Below, piece by piece: positions 34,214-43,100 of a stretch of DNA of 64,000 bases. A program made the position numbers and the translations under genes. This stretch comes from Allobosea sp. 117 (GTDB lineage Bacteria > Pseudomonadota > Alphaproteobacteria > Rhizobiales > Xanthobacteraceae), in the NCBI RefSeq assembly GCF_000702305.1, contig NZ_JNLC01000014.1, positions 248,001-312,000 on the forward strand. Reading direction: 5' to 3'. The notes under the pieces are model-generated. The model ran no database searches. It was not told the origin of the DNA and saw nothing but the letters and a program-made list of their open reading frames with translations. Position 1 is the stretch's first letter, and every line of letters begins with the position of its first letter.

Positions 34214-35152
34214 ATGCTCAAGACCATCACCGCCGCCGCGCTCGCGCTGGCGCTTGCCGCCGCCCCCGCCGCGGCTGCCGACAAGCTCACCGTGCTGCTC
34301 GACTGGTACGTGAACCCCGACCACGCGCCGTTGATCATCGCCAAGGAGAAGGGCTTCTTCGACGCCGCCGGGCTCGACGTGACACTGGTGCCGCCAGCCG
34401 ATCCGGCCGCGCCGCCGCGGCTCGTCGCGGCGAAGCAGGCGGAGATCGCGGTCAGCTACCAGCCGAACCTCTATCTCTCGGTGAAGGAAGGACTGCCGCT
34501 GGTGCGCTTCGGCACGCTGGTCTCCACCCCGCTGACCGCGCTGGTCGCGCTGAAGGATGGGCCGGTCAAGTCGATCGCCGACCTCAAGGGCAAGACGGTC
34601 GGCTATTCGGTGGCCGGGCTCGAGGACGCGCTGCTCGGCACCATGCTGACCGAGGCGGGGCTGAAGCCGAGCGACGTCACCATGGTGAACGTCAATTTCG
34701 CGCTCACCCCGGCGCTGATCGCCGGCAAGGTGGACGCGGTGATCGGCGCCTACCGCAATTTCGAGCTGACCCAGATGAGGATAGAGGGGAAGGAGGGCAC
34801 CGCCTTCTTCCCCGAGGAGCACGGCGTGCCGGTGTTCGACGAGCTTATCTATGTGACGCACAAGGACCTCATCGCCGATCCGCGGCTGAAGAAGTTCCTC
34901 GCCGCCGTCGAAAGCGCGACGATCTATCTGCTGAACCACCCCGACGAGGCGTGGGGCATCTTCGTCAAGGCGAACCCCAAGCTCGACGACGAGCTGAACC
35001 GCACCGCCTGGGCCGACACGCTACGCCGCTTCGCGCACGCGCCGGCCGCGCTCGACGCCGGACGTTATGCGCGCTTCGGCGAGTTCATGAAGAGCCACGG
35101 GCTGATCGACAAGGTGGAGCCGGTCGCGACCTATGCACCGGCGCTGCCGTGA
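34214..35152 (+). CDS. thiY: Thiamine-precursor (HMP-type) ABC transporter substrate-binding protein
   Basis: A 312-residue periplasmic protein of the NMT1/THI5-like family with a Sec signal peptide (cleavage after about residue 22). The mature start DKLTVLLDWYVNPDHAPLIIAKEKGFF (named here in parts: LLDWYVNPDHAP and KEKGFF) is the family signature for pyrimidine-precursor binding. It is directly controlled by the TPP riboswitch, which strongly supports a role in uptake of hydroxymethylpyrimidine or a formylated relative. GGAGGAGA precedes the ATG. Confidence 0.88.
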   Translation: MLKTITAAALALALAAAPAAAADKLTVLLDWYVNPDHAPLIIAKEKGFFDAAGLDVTLVPPADPAAPPRLVAAKQAEIAVSYQPNLYLSVKEGLPLVRFGTLVSTPLTALVALKDGPVKSIADLKGKTVGYSVAGLEDALLGTMLTEAGLKPSDVTMVNVNFALTPALIAGKVDAVIGAYRNFELTQMRIEGKEGTAFFPEEHGVPVFDELIYVTHKDLIADPRLKKFLAAVESATIYLLNHPDEAWGIFVKANPKLDDELNRTAWADTLRRFAHAPAALDAGRYARFGEFMKSHGLIDKVEPVATYAPALP

Positions 35153-35269
35153 GCGACGGATAGCCTCGGTCGCCACGTCATGATCAGGCGTGACGATCCG
35201 CTGCTTTCCGACCGCGCCCGCCGATGCTACCGAGGTCGGGACGACATCGATTTGCGGATGCGGGGCTGA

Positions 35270-36643
35270 ATGGGCAATGGCGGGTATCATCTGGTCGCGC
35301 TGCTGGTCGGCGCGATGGTGGGGCTCGTCGGCGTCGCCTTTCACCTCGGCGTCGAATGGCTGTCCGCCGCGTGGCCTTCGCTGCTGCGCGACGGGATAGG
35401 CCTCGCCGGCCTGCCGCTCTATGCGGCCGGGGGGCTCACGGCGGCGGCGATGGCGGTGGTCTCGCTCTGGCTGGTCCGCCGTTTCGCGCCCGAGGCCGGC
35501 GGCTCCGGCGTGCCCGAGATCGAAGGCGCGATGGAGGGCATGCGCGAGGTGCGCTGGCGCCGCGTGCTGCCGGTGAAGTTCGTCGGCGGCCTGCTCTCGC
35601 TGTCCTCGGGCATGGTGCTGGGGCGCGAGGGGCCGACCATCCATCTCGGCGCTTCCATCGCCAAGGCCGCCGCGGATCTCGCCCGGCTGGAGGCGGAGGA
35701 CATGCGCGGCCTGCTCGCGGCGGGCGGCGCGGCGGGGCTCGCCGCCGCCTTCAACGCGCCGTTGGCGGCGGTGCTGTTCGTCATCGAGGAGACCCGCCGG
35801 CAGTTCCCCTACAGCGCGCGCACCTATGTCGCCGTGGTGCTGGCGTCGCTCGCCAGCGCCGTCGTCACCGAGCAACTCACCGGCAACGTGCCCTATATGC
35901 GGCTCGACGCGCCGGCCGTGCCGCTCGCCGCGCTGCCGGCATTCCTCGTGCTCGGCGCCCTGCTTGGACTGGTCGGCACCGGCTTCAACCGCACGCTGGT
36001 CTGGTCGCTCGACCAGGTCCGCAGCCTCGGGCTCCATTCCTCCTTCTACATCTTCCCGCTCATCGTCGGCGGCATCGTCGGCGTGCTGGTGTTCGTGCTG
36101 CCCGAGGCGACGCAGGGCGGCGAGGTGCTCGCCGTCCAGCTCGCGACGGAAAGCCGTCCGCTCGGCGTGCTCGCGGTCATTGTGCTGCTGCGCTTCGTGA
36201 TGACCATGGCGAGCTATTCCACCGGCGTCGCCGGCGGCATCTTCGCGCCCATACTGGCGCTCGCCACCACCATCGGCCTGTTTTTCGGCACCGCGCTCGA
36301 GATGGCGGTGCCGCTGCCGGAAGGCACCCATGTCGCGCTCGCCATCGCGGCGATGGGAGGGCTGTTCGCGGCGACCATCGGCGCGCCGCTGGTCGGCATG
36401 GTGCTGGTGATGGAGCTGACCGGCGCCTATTCCATCCTCGTTCCGGTGATGGTGACGACCATCATCGCCAATATGGTCGCGCAGCACCTCAAGGGGCGGC
36501 CGATCTACGAGGTGCTGCTGGAGCGCACGCTGGCGATCGAGGCCGAGGGCCAGCCGGCGATCACGCGCGGCTGGCTCCGCGCATGGCAGCGCTCGCGCCG
36601 CCGCGACATGAGCGGCATCGCCGTCTCCAAATCCGACGACTGA
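35270..36643 (+). CDS. clcA: ClC-type H+/Cl- antiporter
   Basis: A 457-residue inner-membrane protein with the ClC selectivity motifs GGSGVPEIEG (about residues 77-86), GREGPT with gating glutamate E120, and GVAGGIFAPI near 322. The internal proton glutamate is also present (VIEETRRQF, E174), so it should exchange protons for chloride rather than be a channel. There are no CBS domains. It may support acid resistance or charge balance. It is preceded by 117 bp without a clear promoter after thiY. Confidence 0.92.
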   Translation: MGNGGYHLVALLVGAMVGLVGVAFHLGVEWLSAAWPSLLRDGIGLAGLPLYAAGGLTAAAMAVVSLWLVRRFAPEAGGSGVPEIEGAMEGMREVRWRRVLPVKFVGGLLSLSSGMVLGREGPTIHLGASIAKAAADLARLEAEDMRGLLAAGGAAGLAAAFNAPLAAVLFVIEETRRQFPYSARTYVAVVLASLASAVVTEQLTGNVPYMRLDAPAVPLAALPAFLVLGALLGLVGTGFNRTLVWSLDQVRSLGLHSSFYIFPLIVGGIVGVLVFVLPEATQGGEVLAVQLATESRPLGVLAVIVLLRFVMTMASYSTGVAGGIFAPILALATTIGLFFGTALEMAVPLPEGTHVALAIAAMGGLFAATIGAPLVGMVLVMELTGAYSILVPVMVTTIIANMVAQHLKGRPIYEVLLERTLAIEAEGQPAITRGWLRAWQRSRRRDMSGIAVSKSDD

Positions 36644-36649
36644 CCGCTG

Positions 36650-38440
36650 TCAGCCCGCCGCGGCCAGCGCCCCGGTGCCGCCAAGGCGGGCCGGGCCGTC
36701 GGGCATCGTCTCGAGCGCCAGATGCCGGTCATGCAGCGCGCGCAGGCTGGCGCGATGGCCGATGGAGAGCACCGCCGTACCGGGCAGGCGCTCGTAGATC
36801 AGCCGGTAGAGCGCCGCTTCGCCCGGTTCGTCGAGCGCGGAGGTCGCCTCGTCGAGCAGCAGCACGTCCGGCTTCACCAGCAGCGCGCGGGCGACGGCAA
36901 AGCGCTGCTGCTCGCCGCCCGACATGACGGACGGCCAGAGCGCGTGCTCGTCGAGCCGCGCGGCGAAGGCGCCGAGCCCGACCGCCTCCAGCACCGCACG
37001 GAACTGCTCGTCAGTGTGCCCCGCCATCGGGTCGGGATAGGCGAGCGCGCCGCGCAGGCTGCCGACCGGCACATAGGGCCGCTGCGGCAGAGTAAGCATG
37101 CGCGCGTCCGGCGCGAGGCCGACCTCGCCATGGCCATAGGGCCAGATGCCGGCGATGGCGCGCAGCAGCGTGCTCTTGCCGGAGCCGGAGGCACCGGTGA
37201 GCAGCACATGCTCGCCGGCATGGATGCGCAGCCCGTCGACGGTGAGCAGCGCGCGGCCGTCCGGCAGGCGCACCTCGGTGTCGTCGACGGCGAGCGCCGC
37301 GTCGTGCTCGGCGCCGGTGAGCCGGTAGTCGCTGGCGAGGCGTTCGGCCTGCGCCTGCGACACCGACTTCTCGAAGCCGATGAGACGGTCGACGATCGAC
37401 TTCCACTCGGCAAGCGTTGAATAGGCGTTGATGAAGAAGGAGAAGGAATCCTGCACCCGGCCGAAGGCCGAGGAGGTCTGCATGAGCTGCCCGAGCTGGA
37501 TGGAGCCGGTGAAATAGGCCGGCGCCACCACGATGAAGGGGAAGATGGTGGAGACCTGCCCATAGCCGGCGGTGAACCAGGTCAGGCGCTTCTGGGCGAT
37601 CATGATGCCCCAGAAATTGTGGATGACGTTCGAGAAGCGGTCGAGCAGGCGTGACCGCTCGACCCGTTCACCATCCATCAGCGCGATCTGCTCGCCATTC
37701 TCGCGCACGCGGACGAGATCGACGCGGTAGTCGGCCTCGAAGCGCTGCTGGTCGTAGTTGAGCTTCACCAGCACCCGCCCGATGAGGTGGGCCAGCCAGG
37801 TGCCGAGCGCGGCATAGGCGAAGGCGGCCCAGACGAGATAGCCGGGAATGTGATGCTCGCCGCCGAACAGGCTGAAGGTGAAGTCGCCGGACAGCCGCCA
37901 CAGGATGACGGCGAAGGAGCCGAGCGTCATCACCGCACTGAGCAGGCCGACGAAGATGCTGATGGTCTGGCTGATGTAGTTCTTGATGTCCTCCGCGATG
38001 CGCTGGTCGGGATTGTCGGCGGAATCGCCCTTCAGCCGCATGCGGTAATGCGCTTCGCCGGACAGCCAAGCCTGCAGGTACTTGTCGGTCATCCAGGTGC
38101 GCCAGCGTATCTCCAGCCACTGGCGCAGATAGATCTGGTACACCGCGATGATGATGGCGGCCGCGGCGTAGGCGCCGAACAGCCAGAGCTGGTGGACGAA
38201 GGCGGCGTAATCCTTGTCCTGGATCGCGTTGTAGAAGGAGTTGTTCCACTCGTTGATCAGGACGATGGCGTAGACCCAGCCGACCTCCAGCGCGATGACG
38301 GCGGCGAGCAGGGCGCGCCCGCGCCAGCGGTCCTCACCGCGGAAATAGGGGGCGGACAAGCGCCAGACGTCGGACAGCAGAGAGAGAATGGCACGCACGC
38401 GGGTCGCTCCGGCAGGCGCGCCGACGCGGCGCGGTTGCAT
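36650..38440 (-). CDS. ABC transporter fusion of permease and ATPase (YddA/BacA-related)
   Basis: A 596-residue protein of the ABC_membrane_2/SbmA-BacA-related group. About six membrane helices occupy residues 40-350, with the diagnostic NSFYNAIQDKDYAAF and WRTWMTDKYLQAWLSGEAHYRM blocks. The ATPase domain follows with Walker A GASGSGKST, signature MSGGEQQR and Walker B VLLLDEATSALDE. Relatives include YddA and BclA of Bradyrhizobium, which import peptides or act on very-long-chain fatty acid or B12 pathways. The exact substrate is unknown. It is convergent with clcA with six bases between the stops. Confidence 0.88.
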   Translation of the reverse strand: MQPRRVGAPAGATRVRAILSLLSDVWRLSAPYFRGEDRWRGRALLAAVIALEVGWVYAIVLINEWNNSFYNAIQDKDYAAFVHQLWLFGAYAAAAIIIAVYQIYLRQWLEIRWRTWMTDKYLQAWLSGEAHYRMRLKGDSADNPDQRIAEDIKNYISQTISIFVGLLSAVMTLGSFAVILWRLSGDFTFSLFGGEHHIPGYLVWAAFAYAALGTWLAHLIGRVLVKLNYDQQRFEADYRVDLVRVRENGEQIALMDGERVERSRLLDRFSNVIHNFWGIMIAQKRLTWFTAGYGQVSTIFPFIVVAPAYFTGSIQLGQLMQTSSAFGRVQDSFSFFINAYSTLAEWKSIVDRLIGFEKSVSQAQAERLASDYRLTGAEHDAALAVDDTEVRLPDGRALLTVDGLRIHAGEHVLLTGASGSGKSTLLRAIAGIWPYGHGEVGLAPDARMLTLPQRPYVPVGSLRGALAYPDPMAGHTDEQFRAVLEAVGLGAFAARLDEHALWPSVMSGGEQQRFAVARALLVKPDVLLLDEATSALDEPGEAALYRLIYERLPGTAVLSIGHRASLRALHDRHLALETMPDGPARLGGTGALAAAG

Positions 38441-38549
38441 GAGCTTAGCCGACCCAATCGCGGCGGGAGGATGGCCGGAAAATTAAGCTTTGGAGAGGAT
38501 TCCCGCGCGGCCGGCCGGGCAGCCGCCGTGCAAGAGAACCGCAGACGCG

Positions 38550-38580
38550 AAAAGGGCGCCGCCCTGAGGCGACGCCCTTC
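38550..38580 (-). terminator. Rho-independent terminator of the small secreted protein gene
   Basis: On the minus strand AAGGGCG...CGCCCTT forms a stem with a GAGG-containing loop, followed by TTTCG. It lies about 60 bases after the stop of the 78-residue protein gene. Confidence 0.65.
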
Positions 38581-38640
38581 CCGGCATTGGCCGAAGCTTC
38601 GGGGGAGAACCGTTCGGCCGGATGTCCGGTCCGCGCGACC

Positions 38641-38877
38641 TCACTTGGTCGAACGGTTGTCCTGCTGCACCGAACGGTCGATGTAGTCGTTCGGCACGGT
38701 CGGGGACACCACGGTGGCGTTGCGACCCTCGAAGACGGGCGCGGCGACCGGAGCGAGATGCTCGTTGCGGATGGTCTGGCTCCAGGCGGCGCGCTCGGCC
38801 GGGTCCTGCTTGGCTTCCGCGGTGGCGGCAAAGCCGAAGGTGGCGAGGGCGGCAACAGCGAGAACGATCTTGTTCAT
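38641..38877 (-). CDS. Small secreted protein of unknown function
   Basis: A 78-residue protein with a clear signal peptide (MNKIVLAVAALATFGFAATA, cleavage near residue 22). The mature part is short, hydrophilic and without cysteines. AAGGAG lies before the ATG (AAGGAGACTGAAC). I recognise no family. A terminator follows, and the upstream region holds an ATATCG / CGATAT dyad. Confidence 0.65.
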   Translation of the reverse strand: MNKIVLAVAALATFGFAATAEAKQDPAERAAWSQTIRNEHLAPVAAPVFEGRNATVVSPTVPNDYIDRSVQQDNRSTK

Positions 38878-39127
38878 GTTCAGTCTCCTTCATGCGTAGT
38901 CGGCGCCGATGTCTGTCTGACGCCCGGCTCGTGAGAAGGAATGTATATCGCTCACGATATTATCGCACGTTGCTATATCGCATACGAGTTATGCGCAGAT
39001 GCATGGAACTCTCGCGCGTCTGTGATTTTGCGTGCACAGAGGCGAGAACGGGGTCATCCCAGACGACGTAAAGCCGCAGCCGGCCAAAAAGCTAGGCGCT
39101 GCGGGCGTCGCGAGACGATTCGCCGGA
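38878..39127. promoter_or_regulatory. Promoter region of the small secreted protein with an ATATCG dyad
   Basis: The part at 38940-39000 is AT-rich. ATATCG-CTCA-CGATAT (38945-38960) forms a 6-bp inverted repeat, and ATATCGCATACG is repeated nearby. No gene seen. Confidence 0.4.
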
Positions 39128-39949
39128 TCAGATGAAGCGCTTGCGGATGTTCTGGCTGATCATGTCCAGCGCCGAGACGGTGAGGATGACGATGATCAGG
39201 ATTGCCGAGGCCTGCGAATAGAGGAAGCCGCGCATGGTCTCGTTGAAGGTCATGCCGATGCCGCCGCCGCCGACGATGCCGAGCACGGTGGCCGAGCGGA
39301 CATTGGATTCGAAGCGGTAGAGCGCATAGGAAATCCACAGCGGCAGCACCTGCGGCAGCACGCCATAGACAATCTCCTGCAGCCAGGTGCCGCCGGTGCC
39401 GCGAATGCCCTCGACCGGCGCCGGGTCGATCGCCTCGACCGCCTCCGAGAACAGCTTGGCGATGACGCCGGTGGTATGAATCCAGAGCGCCAGCACGCCG
39501 GCGAACGGCCCGAGGCCAACCGCGGCGATGAAGATGAGCGCAAAGACCAGCTCGTTGATGGCGCGGCAGGCGTCCATCACCCGGCGGATCGGGAAGGCGA
39601 CGAAGCGCGGCACCACATTGTCGGCGGAGAGGATGCCGAACGGGATGCCGACGATGACCGCGAGCAGCGTGCCCCAGATGGCGATCGCCAGCGTCTCGAT
39701 CATGTTCAGCGCATAGACCTCCCATTCCGAGAAGTCCGGCCGCAGGAAGTCGGCGCCCAGCGTCGCCATGTTGCCCGCGTCGCGCAGGAGCTGCGCGGGA
39801 TTCATCTCCGCCTCGTGCCAGCTATAGACCAGCACCACGACGCAGAGCGCGGCGATGGCGAGCCGGATCAGCCGCGTGCCGATCGGTGTGACCGGCGGCG
39901 CCGGTGCGGCGAGGACGGCGGAGCGATGCGCGGCGTCGGAGGTGAGCAT
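39128..39949 (-). CDS. phnE: Phosphonate ABC transporter permease PhnE
   Basis: A 273-residue inner-membrane permease with about six hydrophobic segments and the PhnE blocks [43 protein letters not shown], and [20 protein letters not shown]. It forms the channel for phosphonate or phosphite import with PhnC and PhnD. I chose the ATG at 39949; a TTG three codons upstream is possible. It is separated from phnD by 153 bp containing a palindromic repeat. Only one phnE is present. Confidence 0.9.
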   Translation of the reverse strand: MLTSDAAHRSAVLAAPAPPVTPIGTRLIRLAIAALCVVVLVYSWHEAEMNPAQLLRDAGNMATLGADFLRPDFSEWEVYALNMIETLAIAIWGTLLAVIVGIPFGILSADNVVPRFVAFPIRRVMDACRAINELVFALIFIAAVGLGPFAGVLALWIHTTGVIAKLFSEAVEAIDPAPVEGIRGTGGTWLQEIVYGVLPQVLPLWISYALYRFESNVRSATVLGIVGGGGIGMTFNETMRGFLYSQASAILIIVILTVSALDMISQNIRKRFI

Positions 39950-39968
39950 GGGCAGCAATTCTCTTCGG

Positions 39969-40072
39969 TTGTCATCCCGTCCCGGGGGCAGGGCCGGAGA
40001 GCCGGGATCGCTCCCCGTCGCACCTCATCCCGGAGCGGCCTTGCGGCCGTCCGGGATGAGGTCCCGAAAATG
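39969..40072. repeat. Palindromic intergenic repeat (family B)
   Basis: Contains GTCATCCCGTCCCGG, GAGAGCCGGGATCGCTCC, CTCATCCCGGAGCGGCC and CCGTCCGGGATGAG, able to form nested hairpins. It interrupts the phnD-phnE spacer. Confidence 0.8.
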
Positions 40073-40102
40073 CCGCCGGAAGCTCGGCTTCCGGCAGGCT
40101 CG

Positions 40103-41110
40103 TCACATCGCCGGCAGCTTCTTCTGCTGGGCTTCGAGGGTGGCGAGCTGGTCGTCGAGATCCTTCAGCTTCTTGGCCTTCTCGTCGGCCGAGAGCTTGT
40201 CGTCCTTCTCGGCCTTCACGCGGGCCTTGAAGAGCTCGAGCTGGCGGATCGGGATGAGCTGGGCGTCGGAGGAGGCGAGGAAGGGACCCCAGCCGTCCGA
40301 GGTCTTGGCGAGCACGGCGCGGGCGCGCTCAACCTCTTCCGGGGTGCCGAGGCGGCCATAGGTCATGAAGAAGGTGTAGACCTTGGCCTTGAGGTCGTCC
40401 GGCAGGTCCTTGCGCCACACGATCGGGTCGCCGGCGATCATCGGCGAGCGCCACACTTCCTTGATCTTCTTGGCTTCTTCCGGACGGGTCTGCTGCAGGC
40501 GGGTGATGTTCTCGGTGTTGTTGGTCGCGAAGTCGACCTGCTTGTTGGCGACCGAGAGCAGGTTCGCCTCGTGGTTGCCGGCGACGACGCGCTTGTAGCA
40601 CTTGGCCGGATCGACGTTGTTCAGCGCGAAGACGTAATAGCTCGGCACCAGGAAGCCCGAGGTGGAGTTCGGGTCGCCATTGCCGAAATTATAGCCCTTC
40701 GAGCAGTCGAGCACGTCCTTCAGGCTGTTGATGTCGCTGCGGTCGACATTGGTGACGATCAGCGAGTAGTAGCCCGACGAGCCGTCCGGCTTGGCGGTCT
40801 TCACGAACACCTCGCCGCCGGCGCGGTCGACCGCCTCCATGGCGGACTTGTTGCCGAACCAGCCGATGTCGACCTTCTTGAAGCGCATGCCCTCGATGAC
40901 GCCGGCATAGTCGCCGACGAAGAACGGCTTCACCGGGATGCCGATGGCCTTCTCGAGGTCCTTCAGCAGCGGCTCGAAGCTCTTGGCGAGGTTCGCCGAG
41001 GACTCGGTGGAGATGAAGCCGAAGCTCAGCTCCTTCACCTCGTCGGCGGCGCGGGCCGGCGCGCTCGCGAGGGCGGCCAGCGCGAGGCCGGCGGCGATCA
41101 GGCGTTTCAT
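40103..41110 (-). CDS. phnD: Phosphonate ABC transporter substrate-binding protein PhnD
   Basis: A 335-residue periplasmic protein with a signal peptide (cleavage near ARA at about residue 21). It has family blocks LSFGFISTESSANL, VDIGWFGNKSAMEAV and ATNNTENITRLQ. PhnD binds phosphonates such as aminoethylphosphonate. The last 45 residues are unusually charged and predicted to form a helix or coiled coil (KAEKDDKLSADEKAKKLKDL...). It follows phnC after a 14-base gap, so they form one operon. Confidence 0.93.
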   Translation of the reverse strand: MKRLIAAGLALAALASAPARAADEVKELSFGFISTESSANLAKSFEPLLKDLEKAIGIPVKPFFVGDYAGVIEGMRFKKVDIGWFGNKSAMEAVDRAGGEVFVKTAKPDGSSGYYSLIVTNVDRSDINSLKDVLDCSKGYNFGNGDPNSTSGFLVPSYYVFALNNVDPAKCYKRVVAGNHEANLLSVANKQVDFATNNTENITRLQQTRPEEAKKIKEVWRSPMIAGDPIVWRKDLPDDLKAKVYTFFMTYGRLGTPEEVERARAVLAKTSDGWGPFLASSDAQLIPIRQLELFKARVKAEKDDKLSADEKAKKLKDLDDQLATLEAQQKKLPAM

Positions 41111-41124
41111 GAGGGTCGCTCCTG

Positions 41125-41970
41125 TCAGGATACGGTCTGGGATTTCGGGGCGTCGGCGGCGTCGGCCGAGGCCGGCACCGAGAACTGGCTGGGCAGGATC
41201 AGCTCCTCGGCGCTGGCGCCGTAGAGCTCGGTCAGGAAGGCCGGAGTGATCTTCGCGGACGGTCCGTCGAAGACGATGCGTCCGGCATTCATCGCGACGA
41301 CGCGGTCGAAATAGAGCGTCGCGTAGTCGACCTGATGCAGCGAGACGACCAGCGCGATGCCGTGGTCGCGGCTCATGGTGACGAGCGTGTCCATCACGCG
41401 CTTGGCCGATTTAGGATCGAGCGAGGCGATCGGCTCGTCGGCGAGCACGAGCCTTGCGCCCTGCACCAGCGCGCGGGCGATGGCGACGCGCTGCTGCTGG
41501 CCGCCGGAGAGCTCGCGCGCCTTCTTGGCGACATGGGCGGAGATGCCGACCTCAGCCAGCGCCGCGAGCGCGGTGCGCCGCTCGTCCTCGTTGAACAGGC
41601 CGAGCGTGCCGCGCAGCCGCCCCATGCGGCCGAGCGCGCCGACCGCGACGTTGGTCAGCACGGACAGGCGCCCGACGAGGGCGAATTGCTGGAACACCAG
41701 GCCGATCTGCCGGCGCGCCTTGCGCACGTCGCGGGCGAGGCGTCCGCCCTCCTGCACGGCGACGCCGAAGGACGTCACGCGGGCAGGGCCGGCGCCGGCA
41801 TCGGCCAGCGCGAGGCCGGACGCCATGCGGATCAGGGTCGACTTGCCGGAGCCGGAGGCGCCGATCAATGCGACGCGCTCGCCGGGCGCGATGGTCAGCG
41901 AGACGTCCTCCACCGCGCGCATGGAGCCATAGGTCTTGCTCACGCGGTCGAGTTCGAGCGCTGCCGCCAT
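41125..41970 (-). CDS. phnC: Phosphonate ABC transporter ATPase PhnC
   Basis: A 281-residue ATPase with Walker A GASGSGKST, Q-loop VFQQFALVGRLSV, signature LSGGQQQR, Walker B LVLADEPIASLD and the switch His in SLHQVDYA. The block LVGRLSVLTNVAVGALGR is typical of PhnC. The last 30 residues are an unconserved tail. It is the first gene of phnCDE; upstream lie four Pho half-sites, so induction by phosphate starvation is expected. No C-P lyase or phosphonatase gene is in the window. Confidence 0.93.
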   Translation of the reverse strand: MAAALELDRVSKTYGSMRAVEDVSLTIAPGERVALIGASGSGKSTLIRMASGLALADAGAGPARVTSFGVAVQEGGRLARDVRKARRQIGLVFQQFALVGRLSVLTNVAVGALGRMGRLRGTLGLFNEDERRTALAALAEVGISAHVAKKARELSGGQQQRVAIARALVQGARLVLADEPIASLDPKSAKRVMDTLVTMSRDHGIALVVSLHQVDYATLYFDRVVAMNAGRIVFDGPSAKITPAFLTELYGASAEELILPSQFSVPASADAADAPKSQTVS

Positions 41971-42018
41971 GGATCCCCTCGCCGGCTGATCAGATGGACC
42001 CCGGCGTAACGGCGACGA

Positions 42019-42058
42019 ATGACGGTCGGATGAAGGCCCCGTTACAGTTTCATGACGT
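42019..42058 (-). promoter_or_regulatory. Tandem PhoB boxes upstream of phnC
   Basis: On the minus strand four 7-mers recur at exact 11-base steps: ACGTCAT, CTGTAAC, CCTTCAT and CCGTCAT, each matching the PhoB half-site CTGTCAT at 5-6 of 7 positions. The last lies 48 bases before the phnC ATG. Two adjacent full Pho boxes are a common arrangement for strong PhoB activation. Confidence 0.75.
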
Positions 42059-42115
42059 TCCTCAAGGGAATGCCCTCATGCGCGAGACTCCCGCCTCAGG
42101 CACCGGGCACCCCCG

Positions 42116-43009
42116 TCAGCCGGCTGGGCCGGCGAGCACGGTCTTCAGCCAGGCGGCCGCCTGCGCGCTGGCGCGGCGACCGTCGGAAAGCCGGGCCGAC
42201 CACAGCATGAAGGCGTGGATCATGCGCGGCCATATCTCCAGCGTCACCGGCACCTCGGCGGCGCCGAGCGCGCCGGCGAGGCGCACCGCGTCGTCGAGCA
42301 GCGTCTCCGACGAGCCGACCTGGATCAGCGCCGGCGGCAGGCCGGCGAGATCGGCGAAGAGAGGCGATACCTTCGGATCGGCGGCATCGCGCCCCGCGAG
42401 GAAGGAGGATGCGAGGCCCGTCAGGTAATCCCGGCTGATGAGCGGGTCGACGCCGGCCTTGGTGTCGAGCGTATGCCCGCTCATGGTCAGGTCGACCCAG
42501 GGCGAGACGAGCCATGCGGCGGCCGGCAGTTCCTCGCCGCGCGCCTTGAACTCTAGCATCGTCGCCAGGGTCAGGTTACCGCCGGCGCTGTCGCCGCCGA
42601 GCGCCACCGCCTGCGGCGCATAGCCCTCCTCGCGCAGGAATCGCCAGGCCGCGAGCGCATCCTCCAGCGCGGCCGGATAGGGATGTTCGGGTGCCAGCCT
42701 GTAACCCACGGCGAGCGTACGGATGCCGGCGCGCCTTCCGATGTCGCCGACCATGCCGCGGTGGCTGGCGATCGAGCCGGAGCAATAGCCGCCGCCGTGG
42801 AAATAGACGAGCGGCCGCGCTGGATCGCTGCCGGGCGCCAGCGACCACTCCGCCGGCACGTCACCGATGGAGAACGGCGTGAAGGCGATATCCGGTGCCG
42901 GCGGGTCGATGGCGCAGATCTCGTCCATGCGCGCCCGGCGCTCCGCCCAGCCGACCGGCCGCGGCTTGGCGGTGAACAGTTTCTCGACGTCCTCGATCTC
43001 GCTGGCCAT
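42116..43009 (-). CDS. Alpha/beta hydrolase of the hormone-sensitive lipase family
   Basis: A 297-residue esterase. Oxyanion-hole motif HGGGY starts at H71; nucleophile S141 lies in GGDSAGGN; the acid is probably D239 (GSSETLLDD) and the base H265 (WPRMIHAF). The EHPYPAALED block is typical of family IV esterases. There is no signal peptide. GGAGGGGCGTC precedes the ATG. It lies 145 bases upstream of phnC on the same strand, so readthrough into phn is possible. Substrate unknown, probably short-chain esters. Confidence 0.88.
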   Translation of the reverse strand: MASEIEDVEKLFTAKPRPVGWAERRARMDEICAIDPPAPDIAFTPFSIGDVPAEWSLAPGSDPARPLVYFHGGGYCSGSIASHRGMVGDIGRRAGIRTLAVGYRLAPEHPYPAALEDALAAWRFLREEGYAPQAVALGGDSAGGNLTLATMLEFKARGEELPAAAWLVSPWVDLTMSGHTLDTKAGVDPLISRDYLTGLASSFLAGRDAADPKVSPLFADLAGLPPALIQVGSSETLLDDAVRLAGALGAAEVPVTLEIWPRMIHAFMLWSARLSDGRRASAQAAAWLKTVLAGPAG

Positions 43010-43100
43010 GACGCCCCTCCCCCGCTCATCCTGCCGCGCGGCGCGCGCGGCGGAAAGGGCATGGAAGCGAGACCGCCGCCTTCGCGCCCGTCAGCCGGGT

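Noticed and set aside
35224..36927. 567-residue plus-strand ORF overlapping clcA
   Set aside because: Arg/Ala/Gly-rich frame without domains; clcA in the neighbouring frame has all ClC motifs.
39032..41224. 730-residue plus-strand ORF opposite phnE-phnD
   Set aside because: Low-complexity Asp/Arg/Gly/Leu-rich frame on the strand opposite to clear phn genes.
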